64,000 bases of DNA from Hydractinia symbiolongicarpus (GCF_029227915.1 NC_079889.1:9672001-9736000); one strand, 5' to 3'; positions 36,946-50,307 are shown, numbered from the stretch's first letter. Notes: generated by a model not told the origin, from the sequence alone. A program made the numbers and translations.

Positions 36946-38263
36946 TAATGTATTGTAAGAATATATTTAGTAAAAATATCTATCCTTTTATATAGTTTTT
37001 TCCTTCTGATTGTGTTAAGTTTTTGATCTAGGAATTAGCTAGGTCATAAGGCTAGGTTGTAAGGTTTTTATTAAAAAAAAGAAGAACCTCGGCTTCACAG
37101 GGATAGAGCTGCAACTTTTATGCTCAAAAAGAAAGAAAACAAATAAGAAAGAAAATTATTTTTAGTCTACTTTTGTGCGCATTTTTGAGCATATTTGTAA
37201 TATAAGTGAAGTGTTCAAAAAAGTATTAAACAGTTTTGAGCAAAGTTTTGAATTAAAAAATTTATAAGAAAATCGAATCTACAGAGATATTTTGTATTTA
37301 CAATTGAAAAAAGACACATTCTTGAGAGTTAGCTGGATTGTACAATATATATGTCGACCTACGACTTGAAAAGTAGTAGGGCTTGAACACAACTTAACAT
37401 AATTAATCAGAACGAAGAAGACGTAATAGAGAATACTCCCTCGTTATGCAAAGTAAAAAGCGTGGAAGAAAATGCTAAGCAAAGCCAAGCAAGTATTTCG
37501 ACACGAAACAGAAGGTGACAACTCTTTAGATAGTACACAGTAATAACTCGCCTGGAGGAAGGATCCCACTAAGGGAAGGTAGAAGAGCTTCAGTAGAATT
37601 TTAATTTTAACTTATCTCTAAGGAATACAAAACAAAATTTATTGATAAACAAATCTTACTCGATTCTACAATACATGACTTAATAAAAGTTCTAGCAAAT
37701 AAGCCGTCTGAACATATAGTCTCCAAATTTCTCTTGTAGTCCCAACCAAAATGTTTTAGAGTTAGATAGGCTCTTAACGTAAAACATGCTAACTTGTAAA
37801 ACAAGCTAACACTTTCGGTTTTCGGAATTCAGTGTTGTCTATAGGGCGTATTGTGTGGCCATGTGTGCAAGTACTTTTCAAATTATTTATTAGGTTTGCC
37901 ATCTAAGGAATTTACCTTCAGTCATGAGTGTATTTACATTAGTAAACTTGATGTAAAAAAGGGGAAGGTTCTTGTTTTTTACTTCAAAAAACTTATTGTT
38001 GACGTATTTTGTGATAATTAACAGCAATGGTTCAATGGTATTGAAAGCTATTTAAATTCTTTTGAAAAAACAAAAGACTCTATGGACTTAACTAAAAGTG
38101 TAAAATAGTTTTTATAATGAAAAATAGTCTTTCTTGTTTTAAATAGATAATAAGATCATGAAGATAAATCATGGAAAAGCTTTTCTCTAATATAATAGAT
38201 AATGATGAAATTAATTAAGGACACTATCAAGGCCACTCATTACTTCGTCAGCCCACTATCGAA
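36946..38263. other. Spacer, no gene seen
   Basis: AT-rich sequence without a supported exon or repeat. Confidence 0.5.
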
Positions 38264-38685
38264 ATGGACCAGAACAGACAATTTAAAAAACTGGAATTTA
38301 CTGTCAAACCTAAAGTGAACCTTTTGGCAGTATGTTTGAGAAAACCAAGCCACCCAGAAAAGAAAGATATGATTTTTCCATACAACGCATATCCATACAA
38401 CGCATATCAACTCATCCAAGTTGTCAGATCATCCTTGGGCGAAGGGGAGCTTTTATCACTACTTTCAAGCCTTTAGATAATGAGGTAGACACTCATGATG
38501 TTATCGACATGTATGCCCCACAAAGGGATAACCATATTCTATCCTCATATATGGATATGAAGATTAAAGAAGTCATTGTGATGAGTGTGTGCAATGACAG
38601 CGATTACAAAGTCATGTCTAAAAATAGTGGTGCGATTTTTTGCGACTTTCGTTACCAGAAATATAGCTTCCCTAATCGATCCTGA
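38264..38685 (+). pseudogene. Unrecognised coding remnant with one frame change
   Basis: The first frame (38264-38405) encodes KLEFTVKPKVNLLAVCLRKP, then a 15-bp tandem duplication (ATACAACGCATATCC, about 38379-38410). After it the protein-like reading moves to another frame (IILGRRGAFITTFKPLDNE, then DVIDMYAPQRDNHILSSYMD) up to 38685. The duplication lies next to the frame change. No family is identified. It may belong to the same decayed unit as 36089-36945. Confidence 0.4.
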
Positions 38686-39003
38686 CGAGGATTATGACGC
38701 TCTGAAATTTCGTAAATAAAAGCAAGAAGTAATGAATGGGCTTGAAATGTCAGTCGTTCTTATGTGGAGCGAAAAATGGCGGAAGAGTTGGACGAGGCGG
38801 AGTCCAAAATGAGGTTGTAGTATCAAAAAATATCATTCTTAAAACAACCTTAATCAAAAGAATGTACTAAAAAATGTAAAAAGTATTGCACGTTAACAAA
38901 AATCCAATAAGAGTAGCAAATGAAACTTGATGTGTATTACATTACAAACTTTTACACCTAGGTTAATTTCTTCCCTAGTCAAGTAACCTATCAAAGCAAC
39001 ACA

Positions 39004-39009
39004 TTTATT
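39004..39009 (-). terminator. Candidate poly(A) signal of the F-box gene
   Basis: TTTATT on the plus strand, that is AATAAA on the gene's strand, about 190 nt after the stop codon. It is the first canonical hexamer I see downstream. Confidence 0.45.
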
Positions 39010-39201
39010 GAGAGCAGCGTGTACATACTGTCTATCAGTACTTGCACGTTACATGTCAGAATGAGATGCCAACAATAAAACTTATAATTAAGAATAAGGC
39101 AATATATATAAATATCAAAAATATCAAAAAGTTTAGAATTATAAATCACAAACAGACATCACAAAACTGCTTTACATAAACATAATAAAAAAGCAAACCC
39201 T

Positions 39202-42200
39202 TCATGCCACAGCACCAGCCACTGTACCATAAGGATGTGAAAAATTCTCACTCATTAACAGATCCAGTAATTGTGTAACACATGCACGAAATTCAGATAA
39301 ATTAAACATAACATCATTTTCAGTTTTTGCATCTCCTTTTTCACTGCCACCTATCAATTGATACATTTCTTCCACCGATACATACACTTGAAAGTTACCT
39401 AATGAGAAAAAAGTGAAATATTTAAAAACTAAATCTGATCGGTCCAGTTGAAATTTCAATGATGTATTTAGGTAGCAAATAATAAGACCAAAATCTTAAT
39501 GGAGCAGCCCAATGGATATTAAAAAATCTTTTTTTTTTACATTAGTTTTTAGCAATTTGACCAATTTCTAATACATTCACAGTGTGCTAAAAGATTTCGA
39601 AAAATTAGTTACCCAAATTTTTCAGTTTTTACTGACATATGGTGGCTCGTTCTATTGTAGAGCGTTTTACAATAGTACAATGACAATCAAAGAAAAAAAA
39701 ACCTTACCATTGTAATCAGTAAAATGGACGATACCACCAGTTCTCTTATGCAACATGCTGATACGCCAAATGCAGGCTTCATTCATACACTTGTACATGG
39801 AACAGTTTAACTCAAATAAACATATCAATCTGAAATACAGCAAAACAAGAAATTCACACCATGAATGTATGTATAAGTAAAAGTACTTGTATAAATGTTT
39901 TGAAGTAAATATTTCTTTCTGCAGACTCGTAATCAGGAATTCCACCTCAAGCAATTGCATTGTTTCAGATTACAGATTCTATCTGTGACCTTACAAATTA
40001 TTCAATTGTTCACATTTTAATACTTTGTAAGATTATATAACATCAACTCAAAGTTTGTAATATTACTGGGGAAATTCCAAATACTTGAATAACATGCAAA
40101 AAAGGTTAAGTTAGTAAAGTTAGTAAAAATTAGTAAAATTTCAAGAACAACAAAAAATTCGAAAGTTTTCCAAAGATATACTAGTCCGTATTTTATGCGC
40201 CTGTTTATTAATACAGTGGGGCAACAAAAAGAAACATTTCCCTTAAAACATTTATATACTATTTTAACTATCAGTTTTCGGAAGACACTTTTACCTTTTT
40301 TTTAAAGGAAAATAAAACATTTTTTTTTTGTAACAAAAAAATTTTTTTATATAGAAATTTTTACAGATCAAACATTTTTGGGTAATAATTCTTGCGAAAA
40401 CAAATTTGAGGGTATACTAGCCTGCTGTGTGGTAATCTTAAAAACATGTGGAGTGAACTAAGGTTTCGCTAAAAAAATGCATTAAGGCCTGCATTTTGTG
40501 AACTAAAAAAATCAAAAGCCACAATTTTAAATTGCTTTAAATTGAAAGTAGAAACAATCCTTTGAAAAATACTTTAAAAACATATAACAAAAATGTTAAA
40601 TGTGTAGCAGAAACAACGAAAGAATTCAAACAAATAATTTCAATAAAATATTTTGGCAAACCTATTATGGGAAGATGAACTATTTTTTTAATACTGGAAT
40701 AAAAAATAACAGCAAATGCTTTTGGGGTATAAAATTAACAAATGCACTCAAAAAAAACAGAGCAAGCACACAAAAACAGAAACAACTTTCTTTGGCCTAG
40801 TATATACTGTATTTTTTTACTTAATATTACCTACCTATAAAGAGCCAGGGCACTAGGTATTGCCTCAACAACACTATTGGTAAAACTGTTATACATTGAA
40901 GGTAAAATAACATTGGGAGTGGTAGGTGCATTTTTTTGTGTGGGCACTTGAAGGTGTAAGCTTTGAACTCTAGAATTCAATGGTGCCTCCACAGAAAACT
41001 TCATGATTTTAAAGGCTTGCTCATTTTCTCCAGGTGAATTTTGACTTGGTTTCGCAAGTTCAGATTGAAAATACCAATTGTTATCGTCTACGTCATAAAA
41101 TACAGGTATTCTCTGTGCAACTGATTTTGTGCTTACCATCCAATTATCCGCAATTGATGCCTGCAATGAATGCTGTTCCTCAACAGAATCATAGGTGTGA
41201 GAATTTGAGATGAAATACTCACAGTTTGTAACATATCCATTTTCCTGAAAATCAAGTTCAGACTCACAATCACTGGCAGTATATTCCCTTTGTGAATCAT
41301 CAGTTGTGCTGTCATTTTCACTGAGTAGATTATTAAAGCTGGAAGATCGAGATACATTTCCTGAACATGACGAAAGACTTGTTCCTGATGGGAAAGTCAT
41401 GAGCGACATTCTCCGTTTTTCTCTCCAGCTTTCTATTCGTTCTTCAATATCTGGAAAATTATTTTGCTCATAGAGTTGCTTACTAAACACAATAGCAGAG
41501 CGTGAGTTTGGTGACATGGAACTTAATGAACCTTTTCTTCGTTTTCTAGAGACTTTTTTATGAGCAGTTACCAAATTAACACCCCCGCCAGCAGATGCAT
41601 GTATCGTATATAAAAATGTTCTTTCAATGGATGGATTTAATCCGAGTGGATGCATAATGAAATGAGGGTGAGTTAAGACTTGAAGGAGCTCCAGTGCATC
41701 TGCAAGAAACGAAGACACACTAGGACAACCATTCGAAAAGGTTGAAGACATTGCTGCTTTCCAATCACACAACTCAAATATTAAACCAGTCTCTAAATGC
41801 TTCAAACGAAAACGCCATATGCGATAAAATGTCAGCCCTGTCTCAGAAGTTGCTATTGCACGAAATATACTTAACCACCTATACATAACTAAGCAACTTG
41901 GAATAACTTGATATGGCCGAATGTAAAAGGAACGGTTGTTTTGCTTCCGATTTCTAGTTTTGTATGAAAACAAATCGTCCATATAACCTCTACGTTTATC
42001 AAGAAACAACCACTGAAGTAGTTGAGTGTTAAAAAACAATTCCATATTTTGGTTAAAATATTTTGACACCATATTACCATCATGGTCTAACATAGAAACT
42101 TGTAGCCACTTTTTTGAAATAGATTCTATTTTTAATAACATTGCAGTTCGTAGTGATGGTGAAATTAGTTCGTCTTCTATTGTATTACAAGATACAAAGT

Positions 42201-42456
42201 ATTTCATTTCATCTGGAGAATACCATGAATACTGCAAGAGATCTTGGTAAGCTTTGTACCAATTCAGCTCATGCAGGACAGCTTTACCATACAACCACTG
42301 CTGTGATGGCCATTTATGCAACACACAACATCTCCATAATTTCTGTGTTCTTGAAATGCGATTCCACTTTTTATTAACACAAGAACATGTTAATAACGTA
42401 TCAGCATTAAAATATGAAAATATATTAACCAATAACTCATCCACTAATTCATTCAT
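39202..42456 (-). CDS. F-box protein, 646 aa, subfamily not recognised
   Basis: Coding exons 42456-40835, 39829-39708 and 39398-39202 join in phase (donors GTAGGT and GTAAGG; acceptors TATTTCAG and CTCATTAG) to give 1941 nt. The N-terminus (residues about 2-45: ELLVNIFSYFNADTLLTCS, then WNRISRTQKLWR) is a clear F-box, which in known proteins binds Skp1 in an SCF ubiquitin ligase. After it comes a long unrecognised globular region (50-280, rich in Trp/Tyr). Next is a disordered Ser-rich and basic stretch (about 290-430, with KKVSRKRRKG). A C-terminal conserved-looking part spans the last two introns (ALALYRLICLFELNCSMYKC, WRISMLHKRTGGIVHF). No WD40 or LRR repeats are seen. Presumably it recruits a substrate for ubiquitination. 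A likely 5' UTR splice acceptor (TTTTCTTAG) ends at 42468, 11 bases before the ATG. Confidence 0.9.
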
Positions 42457-42499
42457 TTTCAGAAATGCTAAGAAAACAAAAGATTTATTTTCATAGCTA

Positions 42500-43172
42500 T
42501 AGACAACTAGTCAATGTTCAAATGGATGCCTGCTGTGCACATGCAAATTTGTTAACAGTGATATTTTACTTTTGGAAAAAGCATAATAAAAACAATACTC
42601 CATAAGTCAGTTTTTGTTTTTTCACTTAGTATGTATATAAAAAACAAGTTCCTTTGCCAGTGTAAAGATTGCATATGCAAAGTTAAAAACAGAAAATACA
42701 CAAAATTGGAATCCGGTAAAAATTTTTATTACAAACAATCAAAATACTATTCAGACCACAAGTCTGATCTCCAAAATTTTTCTAGAAATATTCCTTTTAA
42801 TTTGTATATATTTTAAAACAATCTCTACATGAAAAAAAAAGTTTTTCAATTATTTCACATTAAAACTTTTTAAATTTGTTTCAACTGAAATTGGAGAATC
42901 AAATATTTCGTAAATATCTTAAAACTATTAAAAAAAGATTGCAAACAGCAAGATGTCTTCAAATGTTGTACAAAACTCATTAAAAAAAAGATACAGTAAG
43001 TGAAAACATCGCTGCAAATTGTATAAAAAAGCACTAAAACGGAGAGGTAGAAAGCCGAGAACATCACTGTAGATCGTTTTAAAACACACTAGGAAAAAGT
43101 GAGATGTTGATCATTTAAAAATCATTAAAATAGGATCGTAGAAAGTGAAAACATTGCCATAGTCTATTAAAC
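42500..43172. other. 5' flank of the F-box gene
   Basis: AT-rich; presumably contains its promoter and first non-coding exon, but no clear core element is visible. Confidence 0.4.
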
Positions 43173-43174
43173 TA

Positions 43175-44496
43175 CCGTATTTTCCGGTATATAACCCGCA
43201 GGTTATAAAGTTGATTTTCACGACTTCCACCTTTGGTGCGGATTATGTGATATTTTCTGTCATTTGTTGTGAAATTTAAAGTTTATATGAAAATAGTATA
43301 TACCAACAGGATAAAATGCGTACATTAATATAACTGCATGCGCGATCCTATATCTTACTTCAGCTATGTGATTTAATTTTGTTCACATAGTGAAATTGCT
43401 TTAACTTTCTATTCCTTGCCAATACTAATATTGCGAGCTCTCTCTGAAACACAATCCTGGAGATCATTTTTCTTTTGTGTTGAATGTAATTCTAATCTAT
43501 TTATATCTTTGCAATCACATTGAGCACATTGAAATGATTTGCTTCTGGTAATAGAGCAATATAGCAGGTATCATTTTTAGGTTTAATGACATGTATTTCC
43601 CAACATAGTGCCCAGGACTTCATTATTAATTCCTGTTAAAAATATTGAAAAATGTTAAAATTAAAGTATAAATGATATTTTTCTTTTTTTTTATCTTCAC
43701 TACCTTCAAGCAACATGTGGCCACTGAAAATATGAAAAATAAATATAAAATACAATTAATAAGACACACGCAACTATAGCCATTTATTTTATCATCCACA
43801 TTGTGATTGCCGAGATATAAATGGATAGCAAAATTATATAAACATTAGAAAAGAATGTTCTGTTCATTGCTGTTACAGATAAACCGTGATAATTATTATG
43901 TTGTTTATTTTTATGCCATAAAAACTTAAACATACATAAAAAACAGAGATTTTACTTTAGGTTTATAACCTGATAGAATGGTTTTTTTATTTGTTTGTTT
44001 GTTTAATCGCAGAAAGCAAGAGTTATTATTGGCTGAAACTAATGTTTACAAATAAAAAGAAAATAGCATTGTCTGATTCAGTACTGTCAGCATAAGCAGA
44101 AAATCGACTTGTTCAATTAATTTTAAATTCATTATTATTTTGGCAATTGGAGGCAAGGAAGTTAACACTGAGAGAGTCGCTAGTTCAGACACTCGGTTCT
44201 TGTGTTTGGGGTTCACAAGTTCAAGTGTTCCCCACTTGTCTCCAGCATGAAAAGAAAATGACACAGAATACACGCACATGTTTATAAAATGATTAGGGTA
44301 AGTAAAAACATGCTGAATTTTTTTTCTTGACACGATGCAAGTTTTTTTAAAGGTGGGGGTAAGTAAAACACATTGATTGAAATTTTATGCGGGTTATACG
44401 AAGGTGCAAGGTATCTGATAGCATGTAGTTTATAACTCCTTAAAAAAGCTGAACTACGGGTTATATGATGTGCGGGTTATATACTGGAAAATACGG
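43175..44496. mobile_element. TA-flanked inverted-repeat DNA element
   Basis: A 1322-bp block begins CCGTATTTTCCGGTATATAA followed by CCCGCA and ends with the inverted counterpart (one mismatch in the first 26 bp). It is bracketed by TA on both sides (43173-43174, 44497-44498), as for Tc1/mariner-type insertion. Extra ATAACCCGCA copies occur subterminally on the right side. No transposase frame is present, so it is non-autonomous. Superfamily assignment rests only on the TA duplication. Confidence 0.7.
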
Positions 44497-44499
44497 TAT

Positions 44500-45065
44500 A
44501 TTAAAACAGGATTGCTGGAATAGAAAATATCGCAGAATTTTGTTTTACATAGAAAACAAAAAAAACATCAGTTTGTGTAAAAAACATCACAAGATCACAG
44601 AAAACAAAAACTTCATTAAAACCCCTTTTTTAGGCTTCTACATGACGTTTTCTTGTCATTTTAGAACAAAATATGGCGAATTGTTGAGTTGTTTTTTGTC
44701 ATTTCAGAATGAAATATGGTGATTTTAAGCTTCATAGGGTTATTTTTCTGTCAGTATTGTACAGCCGCTTTCTTGTCATTTCTAAATGAAATACCAGGAC
44801 TTTTAAGGAATGTATTCTTTATTTAACGTCGGACTATTTATGTGTGGTAAAACAGGCAAATAACCTTGTTATATGCATTTTATAACATTTTCTTTTGTTG
44901 AACACATGATGCTATAATTTAAATATTGTAACAATGGGTTTTACATGAGCTAATTAAAGTTTGCGTGCGAGGCATGAACTTAATTTGAAATTTGAAAAGT
45001 TATATAACATTATATATACTATATATACATTCTTTTAAGGATACTGTTTCACATTTCTCTTTGCA
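44500..45065. other. Spacer with short dispersed motifs
   Basis: Repeated TTTCTTGTCATTT..GAA(A)TGAAAT motifs (near 44650, 44695 and 44770), with inverted relatives around 46680-46790 on the other side of the LINE. No gene. Confidence 0.4.
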
Positions 45066-45069
45066 CCAA

Positions 45070-46553
45070 GCCCCAGGAACTATAAAGTCTCTACACTTTC
45101 TTACCCAATTATCTCCCTCCATTCTTTCCAAGTGCCCCAGCCAATGCAATCTTCTTATCTGGATAATGTTTTAATTCTACGTATACTTGCCTGCTTCTTA
45201 GCTCATCTGAACTCTTTCCGTCTCTCAGACTGTCGTTGCACATCCACCTAACCATTCTCATGTCATTTCTTTTTAAACGGTTAAGATCTTCTGCTTCACT
45301 GCCCATGTCTCACTACCGTACAACATAACACTTCTTACACAGGCCCCATACAACCTACCTTTTAACTCAATTGACAAGACTCTGCTAGTCAACAAAGGAA
45401 GTAACTCTCTGAACTTTTTCCAAGCAGAACCTATCCTGCAAGAAACACTTCTTCCAACAGCCCTGTCACTGTAAGTAACAGAAGTTCTTAACTATCTCTA
45501 ACAAGCCACTGTTGTACATCATTAAAGCTGGAAATACTTCATTCTCTATAATCTCACCTTTGCAACGCTCGCATAGAAACTGAATGTCAGCTCTTAACCT
45601 TCCACCATTACTACTGCACTTCTTATGTACCCAATACAAAAAATTGAGTTACTACCAACCCCTTTCCTGCAAACTCCACAAAGCCACTTTCCAACTACAA
45701 GGTCACACTTGTCTGCAATACTAATCATGACTTGAGACTTTGCTGTGTTCACCCTTAGCCCTTTCTCTTCTAGTCCTTTCTTCCACTTCTCAAACTTTTC
45801 ATCTAATTCTTTCATCGACTTTGCTATGAGAACCAAATCACCTGCATACAATAACTCCCATGGACAACTTGTTCCGAACTCCATCGACAGGGCTTCTAAG
45901 ACTAGAACGAACAACAAAGGGCTAAGTACAGAACCCTGATGTACACCAACATTTACACTAAATTTATCACTAAGTGAATCGTTAATTCTGACACGACTTC
46001 TAGCATTGCTGTACATAGACTGTACCATCGTAACTAGCCACTCATCTACATCTAATTTTCTCATAGCCCACCAAATATCTTTACGTGGCACTCTATCAAA
46101 AGCTTTCTCTAGATCTACAAAGGCAAAATATAGAGATTCTTTCTCTTTCCTAAATACTTTTTCTGAATCTGTCTGAGTAAAAATATTGCATCTGCAGTGC
46201 CACGCCCTGGAACAAAACCAAATTTTATCTTATCTATATCAATTCTTTCTCTAAGTAACTTATCAATCACTCTTTCAATAACTTTCATTACTTGATTAAC
46301 CAACTTCAAACCTCTTTCTAATGCATCACCCTTCCCCTTGAAACATTTCATTATTACACTCGACTGCCACTCACTCGGAATAGCACCACACTTTAGCTAT
46401 AATCTGATTAGCAAGACTTGTAATAAGCTCAACTCCAATATATCCAGATGCTTTTACCATCTCTGCTACAATACCTGATACTCCTGCAGCCTTGCCAATC
46501 TTCAATTTCCTAATAGCCTCCACTACCTTTAAATGTGAATATCTTAAGAACAA
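45070..46553 (-). mobile_element. Non-LTR (LINE) retrotransposon remnant, reverse transcriptase
   Basis: Read from 46553 downward, fragments follow RT order: LKIGKAAGVSGIVAEMVKA, then KGKGDALERGLKLVNQVMKV and FGFVPGRGTADAIFLLRQ. Then come WWAMRKLDVDEWLV, GVHQGSVLSPLLFVLVLEAL, the catalytic box and KGLRVNTAKSQVM. The 3' part has MRMVRWMCNDSLRDGKSSDE and EWREII. Several frame changes separate them (near 46370, 46110 and 45600). The catalytic YADD box reads YAGD, losing one essential Asp. It is dead and 5'-truncated, with no endonuclease domain visible. Confidence 0.88.
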
Positions 46554-46559
46554 AAATAC

Positions 46560-47512
46560 CTTTTTTAAAAATTTAAAAAGACTTGTTAATCAACTTTTTA
46601 AGCTCTAGCTATGATATAAGTCCAACAATATTTTACACCTTGGGTTCCCTTTAAAATTTGCTGTAGCTATTTTATTCTAAAATGACGAGAAAACATCCCA
46701 TTGTTGCTTAAAAATCGCCGCATTTCCTTTTAAAATAGCAAAAACAATCCTACAAAAACGTAATATTCATTCTAAAATAACAAGAACACAATTCATATTA
46801 TGAAACCATCTGTAAACAATTGTAAAAGATGATACTACAATTTTTAACTGATTTGATCATCCTGATTTTCACAAAATCTATGATACAATACCCATAGTGA
46901 TAGTTTATTAATACTTCCATGTATTTATTCAGTTTAATTTTTGTAAACTTTTATTCCCAGAAAAGATTATCTGTATCTGTATCCATATACACCTTAAGAG
47001 ACAAAACCAAACCGTCAAAAGGAAAACTTATTAAGGGGTTTCAGGGCTAGTGTAGCAAAACCATATATATTTTGCCAGTGTTCCTTTATATATGAAAGCG
47101 TCAGCAGATAAAACATAAAAATATAACATTATGCAAGAATTAAAACGTTCCAGATTTCACCAAAGTTTGCAAGTTCCCATTATGGGCACTGATTCGTTTT
47201 GTGGCTGCCATCTTGGTATACATGAATTCCTGTGTTTACATTTTCTCTTTTGGCTCTGGCATTTGCGTAGCAGATAAAAAGACGGGGGTACTACGTAAAG
47301 CAAAGTTTTTTTCAGTCCATTTCGTTACACGAGGGCATTGTTAGAACTTTAACTGAATTCAAATAAATCAAAAGGTATCATTCTACATTCTGTAATAATT
47401 TAAAACCTTAAACGATGTTTCTGTGAAAACAAATCCACAGCAAAAGAGAAAAATCCCCCACCTTTTTTTTTTTTGCCAGTGCCACGCAAATGTTAAGATA
47501 AATAGAAAAATA
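46560..47512. other. Spacer, no gene seen
   Basis: AT-rich between the LINE and a foldback element. No supported exon. Confidence 0.5.
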
Positions 47513-47521
47513 TATAGATAG

Positions 47522-50307
47522 CAACCTCGTCCCCAGGGCATCTTGTATCTTTTCTGACCCCGGGACGGCGATACGAACATGGCCCTGGAGGAGGCTGGTC
47601 CGATATGAAACCTGATTGGCGCGGATATGTCAAATAATTATTGCGTCATACAAAACATTTTGGCGAGGCGGCGAGTCTGTGACCAACAGGAGGAAGCTGT
47701 TCGTTTTAAAATGGCGGAGGTGTATCAGCAGTATCAAGTTTTTTTTAAAGTGAAAAATTTAATAAAAAGCATTACTAAGCAATGAGAGTATAAAATAAGA
47801 CATCATAAAGTAATACTGCTTACATGACAATATTTCAATAGCTGGGAATGTTTAATAAAGCTAGAAAAGTTGTTAGCTAGCACACTATACCTAACACACT
47901 ATTAAGGTAAGAACAAAAGAAAGAAACTCAATTTGTTTCCAAGTGGCCAGGTTTGATTTGCAGCTTTTTGCAAAGACTGACGTTGCATAAAATTGCCGCC
48001 CATGTCCTTTATAGACAAAATAATTTTGCACAAAGTATCGAAAATGTTTTTTTTTTACAAAATATATATACATTACGTTTTAAATTATATCAGGTTGTTA
48101 TTAGTTGGCATGTTTTATTACCTTATATGCTTTGGTTACTATAAAAGATATAAAAAGCCAATAGGTTAACCGTCGGAGCCATTTTATCATTGAATGCACA
48201 TTTATCCGGCCTAATTCAAGAAAATTCAAATTGCAAAAGCTTCAGTAAAAAAAAAAGTTATTGACTTGAAACTTGTTAAGGAGTACCTTTAAACCTATCT
48301 GATAAAATATAAAATTACACCAGGCATGAAAAATTTAAAAAGCCATTTTGAGGAAGAGAAAAAGGTAGGAAGATTTTCTTAAACTGATTCTTGCTAGGCC
48401 TTTTTTAACACGCTATGAAGAAATTTCAGAAAATCGAACTCAATCAAATTTTATTGAGCGCTCAATTAGGCATATGGTTAAATCCAGGATGTATTGAAGA
48501 TGGTGGTAGATATTTAACAGCTCACCACTGTGATATATTATCTCAAGAGTTTTAATACAAATTACAAAGCAGTGAACATAAAAAATCACAAAAAAAGTCT
48601 AAACCGAGTATATAGTTTATAAAGCGTCCCATAACTTCAGTAAAAAATAAAATATTGACTTGAGATTTGGTATGATATGGTTTTAGATTGGTTTGATGAA
48701 ATTGAGCCAAAAAATAGTTCTATTATCATCATACATTCTGAGTTTCAGAATTTAGCCCTTTTCAAAGACGCAGATAAGCCGTTTTGACAGCATATCAATT
48801 TTGACCAAGATACAGATTCAGAAAATTTTAAAAGCTATTCTAACCTCAGAAATGTCAGATAAGATTCAACCTAAAATTATGCTAGTAAACAAAAAATTTA
48901 GTTGCAAGGAATGTCTCTTTGCTGACATCTTTTTGTGATAGGATGCTCTTATGAGAATACTGAATTAATCTTCACGGTTAGCTAGTTTGGCATTTTAAAT
49001 ATTTTCCAAGCAGAATGATAACAATAAATAGATGTATATATCAATAAAAATCGATTTTTGAACAGCAGCAGAATTTTGATGAGCTCTAAAAAGTGCGAAT
49101 TTATGAAACTAATTTTGGTCCAAAATCCCCAAAATAATTTCCTCAAAAAATTATTCCCGAAACATTTTTTTCTCAAGGTAGCAATACTTTGCTGTTCGTA
49201 AAGTCGTATATCAATTCTTTCTAAACTATTAAGGCAGTGATACAGTAAATCGAGAAAACAGATCACACGCAGACTTGTCGTTTTCGATTTTCAAACCAGC
49301 ATAATGCTTTTGATAAAATTTTTGAATTATTTATGTTTTAAACAGAAAAAAACCTTGTTTTTGTATAAATTAGATGCAAATTAAGTGTATATACAAAATA
49401 AATGTGAGCTTGCTGAGTAAAAAATAAAAAAGCTGCAAGGCGTTTTAAAACATGTCATTAAGAAAAGAAAAAGCAGAATTTATCAGTAATGGGTGGCTTT
49501 TTGGAAATGTTAAGGCCACAAATGTAAAAGAAAAAAATACTTCTAAAGTAAATACTCTTCTGAAGCCTTTTTCACCCAATATAACTGCAAGCAGTGAGTC
49601 CACCATAGTTGAATTCAGTTTCAGCTAAGTATTGTTTAAATACAGCAAAATCTTTGTCATCATATAAAAGCAGTAATGCAGACACAGATATGAACTCACG
49701 GTAAATGAGAATTCTAAAGTTCAGCCAAAATGAATAAAAAATGTAAATGTTAATATGAGGTTAAATTTCTGCCTAGCTACTTTCAGTCGGGCACCTAGAA
49801 TGATACGAACATTTGAAAATTATGTAGCCATATCTGCACCTTAGAGAACCAACGAAGTGCTATGTTCAGATGGGCAAATCATTTACTAATTTCCAAGTTT
49901 CCCCTAGCTACAAGTTTTGCAACCCAGTGCTTGCTAGTCAACCAATTCAGTGAAATACACATAACTAAATTGCTTGAATTTCTTCAAGTAAACAGCAGCC
50001 TAAATAACATTATTGTATATTTATACATTTACACAAAACAATCAAGGGCAATATGCGAGAAGTTTGTGTGTTGCGATGAGAGGAATCAAAACAAACTCGC
50101 CGCACGCATCTGTGACGTAAATGGCCGATCTCGCTTAGCTCTGCAAGGTTATATTAAAACTTTGGTACATTGAGACAAATCTCATTAAATATTACACACA
50201 GAAATACTGTGTATTGGAGGGTCACGTGACGAGGCCTCCTCCAGGGCCATGTTCGTATCGCCGTCACGGGGTCAGAAAAGATACAAGATGCCCTGGGGAC
50301 GAGGTTG
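47522..50307. mobile_element. Long inverted-repeat element with 9-bp target duplication (MULE-like?)
   Basis: The left end (47522-47594) begins CAACCTCGTCCCCAGGGCAT and its near-perfect inverted copy ends at 50307 (50234-50307). These are about 73-bp terminal repeats carrying GATACGAACATGGCCCTGGA. The 9-bp sequence TATAGATAG directly flanks both ends (47513-47521, 50308-50316). Target duplications of 9 bp are typical of Mutator-like elements, but no transposase is present in the 2.8-kb interior. A GC-richer stretch with ATGGCGGAGGTGTATCAGCA near 47711 opens only 24 codons. Confidence 0.82.

Noticed and set aside
49862-50173. 103-codon plus-strand frame inside the foldback element
   Set aside because: No domain, bland composition; likely chance.
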